DNA from: Hyphomicrobiales bacterium
GTDB lineage: Bacteria; Pseudomonadota; Alphaproteobacteria; Rhizobiales; Aestuariivirgaceae
Direction of reading: 5' to 3'
Assembly: GCA_027067085.1 (NCBI GenBank)
Contig: JAMOMM010000353.1
Location: forward strand, 1-7,004
Length of the DNA stretch: 7,004 nt
The notes below the pieces were generated by a model. The model had not been told where the DNA came from. It ran no database searches and saw nothing but the letters and a program-made list of their open reading frames with translations. Positions 1 to 5,676 of the stretch are shown one piece after another (the first letter of the stretch is position 1; every line of letters starts with the position of its first letter). The position numbers and the translations under genes are program-made.

Positions 1-350
1 CCTGTACCCAAAAATGGCGTGACTTTGTTTTTCTTAAACAAAAAATCAATGCCCTTGGTATTGCCCAAGACAACGTCATCTTTAAAGGCCAACATTTGTT
101 TCACATTGATTTTTGGTTTACAGCCACCAATGCCCATTTTTTCAAACTTATGGCCAGCTTCTTCAAAACTTTCAGATGCGTGCAAAAGCGCTTTTGATGG
201 GATGCAACCAACGTTCAAACAGGTGCCGCCATGGGTTGAGCGCTTTTCAACCACAGCAACTTTCAAACCCAATTGCGCGGCGCGAATAGCACACACATAA
301 CCGCCCGGCCCCGTGCCGATAACGGTAAGATCAAATTGTTGTTCAGACAT
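1..350 (-). CDS. lpdA: Dihydrolipoyl dehydrogenase (E3), N-terminal 116 residues, cut by window edge
   Basis: This is the FAD-dependent flavoprotein disulfide reductase that re-oxidises the dihydrolipoyl group of E2 and passes electrons to NAD+. The start MSEQQFDLTVIG leads into the FAD-binding Rossmann motif GTGPGGYVCAIRAAQLG (residues 12-28). The redox-active disulfide motif GGTCLNVGCIPSK follows, with the two catalytic cysteines at 44 and 49. The frame stays open to the window edge, ending in FLFKKNKV and FLGTG, as expected for the family. About three quarters of the protein (NAD and interface domains) lies outside. The ATG is 15 bases after the sucB stop, with a modest GGAA Shine-Dalgarno (359-362) eight bases upstream. 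Position directly after sucAB suggests it is the E3 of the 2-oxoglutarate dehydrogenase complex, though E3 is often shared with other complexes. Confidence 0.96.
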   Translation of the reverse strand, partial: MSEQQFDLTVIGTGPGGYVCAIRAAQLGLKVAVVEKRSTHGGTCLNVGCIPSKALLHASESFEEAGHKFEKMGIGGCKPKINVKQMLAFKDDVVLGNTKGIDFLFKKNKVTPFLGT

Positions 351-365
351 AATTACAATTCCAAT

Positions 366-1601
366 CTATAAATCAAGAATAAGGCGTTTAGGATCTTCAA
401 GGCACTCTTTAATACGCACCAAGAAAGTCACCGCTTCTTTGCCATCCACAACACGATGATCGTAAGACACCGCCAAATACATCATCGGGCGGGCGACAAT
501 TTCACCGTTCACAACGACAGGACGTTGAACAATGTTATGCATGCCCAAAATGCCCGATTGTGGTGCATTCAAAATTGGTGTCGACATTAGCGAACCATAA
601 ATACCACCGTTTGAAATGGTAAACGAGCCGCCTGTCATATCGGCCATCGATAGTTTCCCATCGCGCGCTTTTGCACCCAGTGCGTTGATGCCTTTTTCAA
701 TTTGAGCTAAAGACATTTGGTCCGCATCGCGCAGCACTGGCACAACCAAACCTTTGTCAGTACCAACGGCCACACCAATGTGACAATAGTTTTTATAAAC
801 CAACTCATCGCCATCAATTTCAGCATTCACCGCAGGCACATCTTTAAGTGCCACGCAAACAGCTTTGGTGAAAAAGCTCATAAAGCCAAGCTTCACGCCG
901 TGCTTTTTCTGGAACATCTCTTTATATTCAGAGCGCAACGACATCACCGCAGACATATCAACTTCGTTAAAAGTGGTCAGCATCGCGGCTGTATTTTGTG
1001 CATCTTTCAAACGTCTGGCAATGGTCTTGCGCAAACGGGTCATACGAACGCGCTCTTCGCGCGGTGCATCAGTATCGTTCGATGGCGCATTAGCAGGAGC
1101 GCTCGCAGGTGCTGGCGTAGCTGGTGCTGATTTGGCTTCAATAAACGCCAATACATCCCCCTTAATCAAACGCCCATCTTTACCCGTGCCTTTAATGTCA
1201 GCGGGGTTGAGATTGTTCTCAGCAACTAATTTACGAACCGCTGGTGACAGCTCATCAGATGCACTCGTTGTTGCGCTCATTGTTGCACTCGGGGCAGGTG
1301 CTGCGGCAACGGGGGCAGAAGCGGCAGGTGCTGCGGCCGCCGAAGCAGCGGCAGGTGCGCCCTTGCCTTCTGAAATTACACCAAGCAAAGCACCAACATC
1401 AACAGTTTCACCTTCTTGAGCAACAATTTCTGACAACACACCACTTGCAGGTGCTGGCACCTCAAGGGTTACTTTATCTGTTTCAAGTTCAACCAAAGGC
1501 TCATCGGCAACAATTACCTCGCCTTGTTTTTTGAACCACGTCGCAATCGTAGCCTCGGTAACACTTTCACCAAGGGTCGGTACGCGAATTTCATTAGCCA
1601 T
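366..1601 (-). CDS. sucB: 2-oxoglutarate dehydrogenase E2, dihydrolipoyllysine-residue succinyltransferase
   Basis: This core subunit of the 2-oxoglutarate dehydrogenase complex carries the succinyl group on lipoyl-lysine and transfers it to CoA. The 411-residue protein has the full E2 layout. A biotinyl/lipoyl domain spans residues 1-78, with the lipoylated Lys43 in ETDKVTLEV. An Ala/Pro-rich flexible linker runs about 81-115, and the peripheral-subunit-binding domain about 117-153 (SPAVRKLV, GTGKDGRL). A second Ala/Pro linker covers about 157-178, then the catalytic acyltransferase domain from about 182 to the end. The active-site motif SYDHRVVDG is at 379-387, with His382 and Asp386 as the conserved catalytic pair. 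A single lipoyl domain and the downstream position from sucA favour the succinyl-specific E2 over the pyruvate E2. The ATG is preceded by AGGA (1611-1614) nine bases upstream. The stop is TAG. Confidence 0.98.
   Translation of the reverse strand: MANEIRVPTLGESVTEATIATWFKKQGEVIVADEPLVELETDKVTLEVPAPASGVLSEIVAQEGETVDVGALLGVISEGKGAPAAASAAAAPAASAPVAAAPAPSATMSATTSASDELSPAVRKLVAENNLNPADIKGTGKDGRLIKGDVLAFIEAKSAPATPAPASAPANAPSNDTDAPREERVRMTRLRKTIARRLKDAQNTAAMLTTFNEVDMSAVMSLRSEYKEMFQKKHGVKLGFMSFFTKAVCVALKDVPAVNAEIDGDELVYKNYCHIGVAVGTDKGLVVPVLRDADQMSLAQIEKGINALGAKARDGKLSMADMTGGSFTISNGGIYGSLMSTPILNAPQSGILGMHNIVQRPVVVNGEIVARPMMYLAVSYDHRVVDGKEAVTFLVRIKECLEDPKRLILDL
1293..1358. repeat. Short internal repeats in the SucB inter-domain linker
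   Basis: The 15-mer GGCAGGTGCTGCGGC occurs at 1293-1307 and again at 1323-1337, a 30-base period, and GCAGGTGC recurs at 1351-1358. Related GCAGGTGCTG copies lie at 1105-1114 (second linker) and 1447-1456 (end of the lipoyl domain). On the coding strand they encode Ala/Pro runs. This is low-complexity linker coding sequence that probably varies in length between strains by slippage; it is not a mobile repeat. Confidence 0.6.
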
Positions 1602-1658
1602 TATTTCATTTCCTATTTATCGGAGAATTATTTATCTAAAGCCTGTAACGCTTTTAAT
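1602..1658 (-). other. sucA-sucB intergenic spacer with a tandem GATAAATA repeat
   Basis: This 57-base AT-rich gap separates the sucA stop from the sucB ATG. On the transcribed strand it contains GATAAATA twice (plus-strand positions 1629-1636 and 1614-1621, 15 bases apart). The second copy leads straight into the sucB Shine-Dalgarno AGGA. I see no hairpin followed by a T-run, so it is not a terminator, and co-transcription of sucA and sucB is expected. The unstructured AT-rich character should keep the sucB ribosome-binding site open. Confidence 0.4.
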
Positions 1659-4628
1659 TTATTTTTTAGGAGCCTCACCCAATGCATCATCTAAAAATGC
1701 CTGAAGTTGTTTCAAGTGCGAACTCATCAAACCTGTTGCTGGTGACGCAGAAGCTGGACGACCAACATAACGTGGACGTACATTTCTCGCATTGATATAG
1801 TTAAGCACCCATTCAATATTAGGCTGCACAAACATCCACGCGCCCATATTATATGGCTCTTCTTGACACCAAACAAACTCAGCATTTTTGAACCGCGCAA
1901 GGTCTTTAATCAACGCTTTGTGAGGGAACGGATAAAGCTGTTCCACCCGCATCAGATAAATATCATCGATGCCTTTTTTCTCGCGCTCAGCAAACAGATC
2001 AAAATAAACTTTACCTGTACAAAGCACAACACGGTGAATTTTTTCGTCAGCAACAAGCGTATCCGCAGTACCATATCCAGGGTCATTATGATCCCACAAG
2101 ATACGGTGGAAAGTAGAATCCGCATCAAAGTCCTCCAACGGCGACACGCATTTTTTATGCCGTAGCAATGATTTTGGTGACATCATAATCAAAGGTTTAC
2201 GGAAATTTCGTTTCATTTGTCGACGTAAAATATGGAAGTAATTTGCAGGCGTTGTACAGTTTGCAACTTGCATATTATCTTCAGCGCACATTTGCAAATA
2301 CCGCTCTAAGCGAGCCGATGAATGCTCTGGCCCTTGGCCTTCATAGCCATGAGGTAGCAACACAACCAAGCCAGACATCCGTAACCATTTACGTTCGCCC
2401 GATGACAAGAACTGATCAAAGATCACTTGTGCACCATTGGCAAAGTCACCAAATTGAGCTTCCCACAACACCATCGTGTTTGGTGCAGATAGTGAATAAC
2501 CATACTCAAAACCAAGCACGGCTTCTTCTGACAACATCGAGTTAATGACTTCAATTGCGGCATTGTTATCTTTTTCAAGATAATTGAGCGGTGTATAGCG
2601 TTCTTCATTTTCTTGATCCACTAACACAGCATGTCGATGAGAAAACGTGCCGCGTTGCACATCTTGGCCCGACAAGCGAATAGGGTAACCATCCTCTAGC
2701 AAGGTGCCAAAAGCTAAACCTTCAGCCACAGCCCAATCAATGCCTTGGCCTGTTTCAATCATTTTAGCACGGGCTTTATAAATCCGAACCAATGTCTTAT
2801 GAGCGGTAAAGTTTTCTGGAATAGTGGTAATCGTCTTGCCGACTTTGCGCAAAGTATCAGAAACCACACCCGTCATACCACGGCGCGGATCATCGGCATC
2901 ATTGGCTTTATTTAAGCCAGACCAATGACCGTCAAGCCAATCAGCCTTATTAGGTTTATACGTATCGGCAGCAACAAAATCCTTATCAAGTTGGCTGCGA
3001 TACTCATTAATCATTTCACCAAATTCTTCATGAGTTAAAACTCCATCATCCATCAGACGATTGGCATAGAGTTTGGCAACATTTGTATGCTTTTTAATCG
3101 CTTTATACATACGCGGCTGAGTGAAAAATGGCTCATCAGCTTCGTTGTGGCCATAACGGCGATAACAGAACATATCGATCACCACTGGGCGACCAAAGGT
3201 TTGACGAAACTCTGTCGCAACTTTTGCGGCATAAACCACGGCTTCTGGATCATCACCATTACAATGGAAAATTGGTGCTTCAATCATCTTAGCCACATCT
3301 GATGGGTACGGCGATGACCGTGCCCAGATCGGCGATGTGGTAAAGCCAATTTGGTTATTGATAATAAAGTGAATCGAACCACCAGACTTATGCCCGCGAA
3401 GATCAGACAAACCAAAACATTCCGCAATCACCCCTTGGCCTGCAAACGCGGCATCACCGTGAATAAGCAAAGGTAGACATGAGGTTCTATCTTGATCTTT
3501 CTTGCGATCTTGTTTTGCCCGCGCTTTACCAAGCACAACAGGGTCAACAATCTCAAGGTGAGACGGATTGGCCGTTAAAGACAAGTGAACATTATTGCCA
3601 TCAAAAGCGCGATCAGAAGAAGAACCCAAGTGATATTTCACATCGCCCGAACCTTCAACTTCTTCAGGTGTGGAAGACCCGCCTTTAAACTCATTAAAGA
3701 TCGCAGCAAATGGTTTTTCCATCACATTGGCAAGGACATTCAAACGACCCCGATGAGCCATGCCCAACACAATGGAATCAACGCCCATTGCACCACCACG
3801 TTTGATGATTTGCTCAAGCGCTGGGATCATGGATTCCCCACCATCAAGACCAAACCGTTTCGTACCTGTATATTTAATATTGAGGAATTGCTCAAACCCC
3901 TCACCAATCACCACTTTGCGCAAAATCGCTTTGCGCCCTTCAGGGGTAAAGGTAATCTCTTTGTGCTTGCCTTCAATACGTTCTTGAATCCATGCTTTTT
4001 GCTCTGGATTTGAAATGTGCATAAACTCAACACCAAGTGTTGAGCAATAGGTCCGTTTCAAAATCGAAATAATTTCGCGTAAAGTTGCTTTTTCAAGTCC
4101 CAGCACATGATCGATAAAAATCGGGCGATCCATATCCGCTTCAACAAAACCATATGATAACGGGTCAAGCTCTGGCTGGATGGCTTCTTCCTTGAGTTTG
4201 AGCGGATCAAGATCAGCCGCTAAGTGGCCACGCATGCGGTATGCACGGATCATCATAAGAGCGCGGACTGAATCAAGCGTTGCTTTTTTCAACTCATGCG
4301 CGGTCAGCGTTGCGCCAGCAGATTTTGCCTTATCGGCAATTTTTGGCTCAAGATCTTTCTCCGCCGCACCCCAGTCACCATCCATCGCGCTGACGTATTC
4401 GCCATTACCTGTAACAGGCCAATCAGGTCGTTGCCATGAGGCCCCTTTGGCTTCGGCGCGCACATCCTCAGGCTTATCACCCAATTGCGCGAAATAGTCC
4501 TGCAATTGCGGATCAACACTTGAAGGGTCGTCCTGAAACTGTTTGTAAAGTTGTTCTAAATATTGAGCATTGCCGCCATAAAGAAATGATGTCCGCTCGA
4601 ACACATCATTCTGGTCTGTTTTGGCCAT
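1659..4628 (-). CDS. sucA: 2-oxoglutarate dehydrogenase E1 component
   Basis: This thiamine-diphosphate enzyme decarboxylates 2-oxoglutarate and succinylates the lipoyl group of SucB. From the ATG at 4628 it is 989 residues, at the long end typical of alphaproteobacteria (E. coli is about 933). The N-terminal E2-interaction motif TSFLYGGN is at 13-20. The ThDP-binding half includes HRGRLNVL (292-299), GDAAFAGQG (391-399) and NNQIGFTT (424-431). The transketolase-like half has GQDVQRGTFSHRHA (654-667), WEAQFGDFANGAQ (722-734) and HGYEGQGPEHSSAR (760-773). The C-terminal domain has QEEPYNMGAW (922-931) and YVGRPASASPATG (954-966). The ATG start gives MAKTDQNDVF, matching alphaproteobacterial homologues. 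An in-frame TTG at 4658 would add ten residues (MRSQRTTSRD) that do not look like family sequence. That TTG lies only three bases after a strong Shine-Dalgarno and inside a hairpin, so I prefer ATG while noting the ambiguity. Confidence 0.97.
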   Translation of the reverse strand: MAKTDQNDVFERTSFLYGGNAQYLEQLYKQFQDDPSSVDPQLQDYFAQLGDKPEDVRAEAKGASWQRPDWPVTGNGEYVSAMDGDWGAAEKDLEPKIADKAKSAGATLTAHELKKATLDSVRALMMIRAYRMRGHLAADLDPLKLKEEAIQPELDPLSYGFVEADMDRPIFIDHVLGLEKATLREIISILKRTYCSTLGVEFMHISNPEQKAWIQERIEGKHKEITFTPEGRKAILRKVVIGEGFEQFLNIKYTGTKRFGLDGGESMIPALEQIIKRGGAMGVDSIVLGMAHRGRLNVLANVMEKPFAAIFNEFKGGSSTPEEVEGSGDVKYHLGSSSDRAFDGNNVHLSLTANPSHLEIVDPVVLGKARAKQDRKKDQDRTSCLPLLIHGDAAFAGQGVIAECFGLSDLRGHKSGGSIHFIINNQIGFTTSPIWARSSPYPSDVAKMIEAPIFHCNGDDPEAVVYAAKVATEFRQTFGRPVVIDMFCYRRYGHNEADEPFFTQPRMYKAIKKHTNVAKLYANRLMDDGVLTHEEFGEMINEYRSQLDKDFVAADTYKPNKADWLDGHWSGLNKANDADDPRRGMTGVVSDTLRKVGKTITTIPENFTAHKTLVRIYKARAKMIETGQGIDWAVAEGLAFGTLLEDGYPIRLSGQDVQRGTFSHRHAVLVDQENEERYTPLNYLEKDNNAAIEVINSMLSEEAVLGFEYGYSLSAPNTMVLWEAQFGDFANGAQVIFDQFLSSGERKWLRMSGLVVLLPHGYEGQGPEHSSARLERYLQMCAEDNMQVANCTTPANYFHILRRQMKRNFRKPLIMMSPKSLLRHKKCVSPLEDFDADSTFHRILWDHNDPGYGTADTLVADEKIHRVVLCTGKVYFDLFAEREKKGIDDIYLMRVEQLYPFPHKALIKDLARFKNAEFVWCQEEPYNMGAWMFVQPNIEWVLNYINARNVRPRYVGRPASASPATGLMSSHLKQLQAFLDDALGEAPKK

Positions 4629-4640
4629 ATCCCTGCTGGT

Positions 4641-4663
4641 GGTGCGTTGCGAACGCAACCACC
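4641..4663 (-). promoter_or_regulatory. Small hairpin between the sucA Shine-Dalgarno and ATG
   Basis: In the mRNA, GGUG-GUUGC pairs with GCAAC-G-CACC around a GUUC tetraloop, with a single bulged G. Plus-strand arms are 4641-4644 plus 4646-4650 and 4655-4663. The 5' arm overlaps the last two bases of the GGGAGG Shine-Dalgarno (plus 4662-4667), and the alternative TTG start lies inside the stem. The hairpin could mask part of the ribosome-binding site, or fold out the intervening bases and bring the Shine-Dalgarno to about 12 bases from the ATG. Pairing is directly visible; function is inference. Confidence 0.5.
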
Positions 4664-4667
4664 TCCC
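4662..4667 (-). promoter_or_regulatory. Strong Shine-Dalgarno GGGAGG upstream of sucA, oddly spaced
   Basis: The transcribed strand reads CAGGGAGGTGG, a near-ideal Shine-Dalgarno, but it sits 33 bases before the family-consistent ATG (4628) and only three bases before the in-frame TTG (4658). Neither spacing is normal. A weaker AGGGA element lies two bases before the ATG, which is too close. This site decides between the two sucA starts, and the hairpin between them may explain the spacing. Confidence 0.5.
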
Positions 4668-4674
4668 TGATTTT

Positions 4675-4722
4675 GATCAAACCGCATTCAAATATGCACA
4701 CCTGAATGCGGTTCATTTGATC
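4675..4722. repeat. Long stem-loop in the sucD-sucA gap
   Basis: AACCGCATTCA (4680-4690) is perfectly complementary to TGAATGCGGTT (4703-4713) around a 12-base loop. The stem extends outward through GATCA (4675-4679) pairing with TGATC (4718-4722), with a four-base bulge CATT (4714-4717) on one side. On the transcribed strand the hairpin ends about seven bases before the sucA Shine-Dalgarno. No U-run follows on either strand, so it is not an intrinsic terminator. It may be an mRNA-stabilising or processing element, a leader regulatory structure, or a dispersed palindromic repeat. Confidence 0.75.
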
Positions 4723-4723
4723 G

Positions 4724-4756
4724 TTTATACAATTGTTCGAACAATTTATCTGTTAA
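4724..4756 (-). promoter_or_regulatory. Possible internal promoter for sucA-sucB-lpdA
   Basis: On the transcribed strand a -35-like TTAACA (plus 4751-4756; five of six match to TTGACA) is followed after 21 bases by a -10-like TATAAA (plus 4724-4729). The spacer exceeds the usual 16-18 bases and is filled by the 16-bp palindrome, an arrangement reminiscent of promoters that need an activator to untwist a long spacer (MerR type). The elements are short and AT-rich, so chance occurrence is quite possible. Confidence 0.25.
4731..4746. promoter_or_regulatory. 16-bp perfect palindrome, candidate operator
   Basis: AATTGTTCGAACAATT is its own reverse complement with no spacer. Its half-site AATTGTTC occurs again at 4783-4790, exactly 52 bases away, about five helical turns, so the copies would face the same side of the DNA. 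This resembles a binding site for a dimeric regulator with an accessory half-site. I cannot assign it to a known regulator: the GTTC/GAAC core recalls LexA-type boxes, but the spacing differs from the alphaproteobacterial GTTC-N7-GTTC site. Confidence 0.4.
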
Positions 4757-4803
4757 TGCCCACTGGAATACCTAACGGGCAAAATTGTTCTGATTACGTC
4801 TAC

Positions 4804-5676
4804 TTACTTAATCAATTCAACCATACTTGTACCAAGCTGAGCAAGACTGTCTGCCACCTTAACACCTGCCGATCTCATTGCTTCAATTTTACCTTCGGCA
4901 CCACCTTTACCACCAGACACAATCGCTCCCGCGTGGCCCATGGTACGGCCGGGAGGTGCAGTGCGTCCAGCAATGAAGCCGACGGTAGGTTTTTTAATTT
5001 TTGAATCTTTTAGGAATTGCGCGGCATCTTCTTCTGCAGAGCCACCAATCTCACCAATCATGATGATTTGTTTAGTGGCTTCATCAGCCAAAAACATTTC
5101 CAACATGTCAATAAATTCAGTACCCTTTACAGGATCCCCACCAATACCAACACAGGTCGTTTGACCAAGGCCCACATCGGTTGTTTGCTTAACCGCTTCA
5201 TAAGTCAACGTGCCTGAACGCGAAACAATGCCAACCGAACCTGGTAAATGAATGTGACCTGGCATAATACCAATCTTACATTCACCAGGGGTAATCACAC
5301 CTGGACAGTTTGGGCCAACCAAGCGGCTTTTCGATCCACAAAGCGCCCGCTTAACCTTGACCATATCCAAAACAGGAATGCCTTCGGTAATACAAACAAT
5401 CAACGCAATCTCTGCGTCAATCGCTTCTAAAATGGCATCAGCTGCAAAAGGTGGTGGCACATAAATAACTGTCGCCGTAGCACCAGTTACATCACACGCC
5501 TCACCCACTGTGTTGAACACAGGTAAATCAAGATGTTTGGTGCCACCTTTGCCCGGCGTAACACCACCAACCATTTGCGTACCATACTCAATAGCTTGTT
5601 CGGTATGAAAAGTCCCCGTTGCACCAGTAATACCCTGACAGATAACTTTGGTGTCTTTACCAATAAGAATTGACAT
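4804..5676 (-). CDS. sucD: Succinyl-CoA synthetase (ADP/GDP-forming), alpha subunit
   Basis: The alpha subunit binds CoA and carries the transient phosphohistidine in the reversible conversion of succinyl-CoA, phosphate and NDP to succinate, CoA and NTP. At 290 residues it has normal family length. The N-terminal CoA-binding Rossmann domain starts MSILIGKDTKVICQG and has GITGATGTFHT at 15-25. GPNCPGVITP is at 121-130. The ligase domain has GIGGDPVKGTEF (177-188), GEIGG (208-212) and the phosphorylated-histidine motif GRTMGHAGAI, with His248 as the active-site residue. Its ATG immediately follows the sucC TAA with no gap. The Shine-Dalgarno AAGGAGG lies inside the end of sucC, so the two subunits are translationally coupled, as suits a fixed-ratio heteromer. 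Confidence 0.99.
   Translation of the reverse strand: MSILIGKDTKVICQGITGATGTFHTEQAIEYGTQMVGGVTPGKGGTKHLDLPVFNTVGEACDVTGATATVIYVPPPFAADAILEAIDAEIALIVCITEGIPVLDMVKVKRALCGSKSRLVGPNCPGVITPGECKIGIMPGHIHLPGSVGIVSRSGTLTYEAVKQTTDVGLGQTTCVGIGGDPVKGTEFIDMLEMFLADEATKQIIMIGEIGGSAEEDAAQFLKDSKIKKPTVGFIAGRTAPPGRTMGHAGAIVSGGKGGAEGKIEAMRSAGVKVADSLAQLGTSMVELIK

Larger units (their letters stand above)
4629..4803 (-). other. sucD-sucA intergenic region, 175 bases, non-coding
   Basis: This is the only sizeable gap in the cluster (others are 0 to 57 bases). Along transcription it contains a repeated half-site AATTGTTC (4783-4790), an interrupted GCCC/GGGC pairing (4758-4780), the 16-bp palindrome (4731-4746), the large stem-loop (4675-4722), the Shine-Dalgarno (4662-4667) and the small hairpin (4641-4663). 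No intrinsic terminator is visible after sucD, so read-through from the mdh-sucCD part is likely. The structure density suggests a leader or internal regulatory region for sucA. Confidence 0.7.

Noticed and set aside
19..300. Plus-strand open frame at the window start
   Set aside because: It is antisense to lpdA, whose FAD and disulfide motifs are clearly encoded on the minus strand.
865..1419. Long plus-strand open frame opposite sucB
   Set aside because: It is an antisense shadow of the Ala/Pro-rich sucB coding sequence, with no ribosome-binding site and no recognisable protein features.
4628..4658. TTG start at 4658 giving a 999-residue SucA
   Set aside because: The extra residues MRSQRTTSRD are unlike known SucA N-termini, the spacing to the Shine-Dalgarno is too short, and the codon lies in a hairpin stem. 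ATG at 4628 gives the family-typical MAKTDQNDVF start.
4758..4780. GCCC/GGGC pairing after sucD as a transcription terminator
   Set aside because: The stem is short and interrupted, and no U-run follows on the transcribed strand.
4621..5004. Plus-strand open frame across the sucD-sucA gap and the end of sucD
   Set aside because: About half of it is antisense to sucD, the translation resembles no family I know, and the gap is better explained by inverted repeats.
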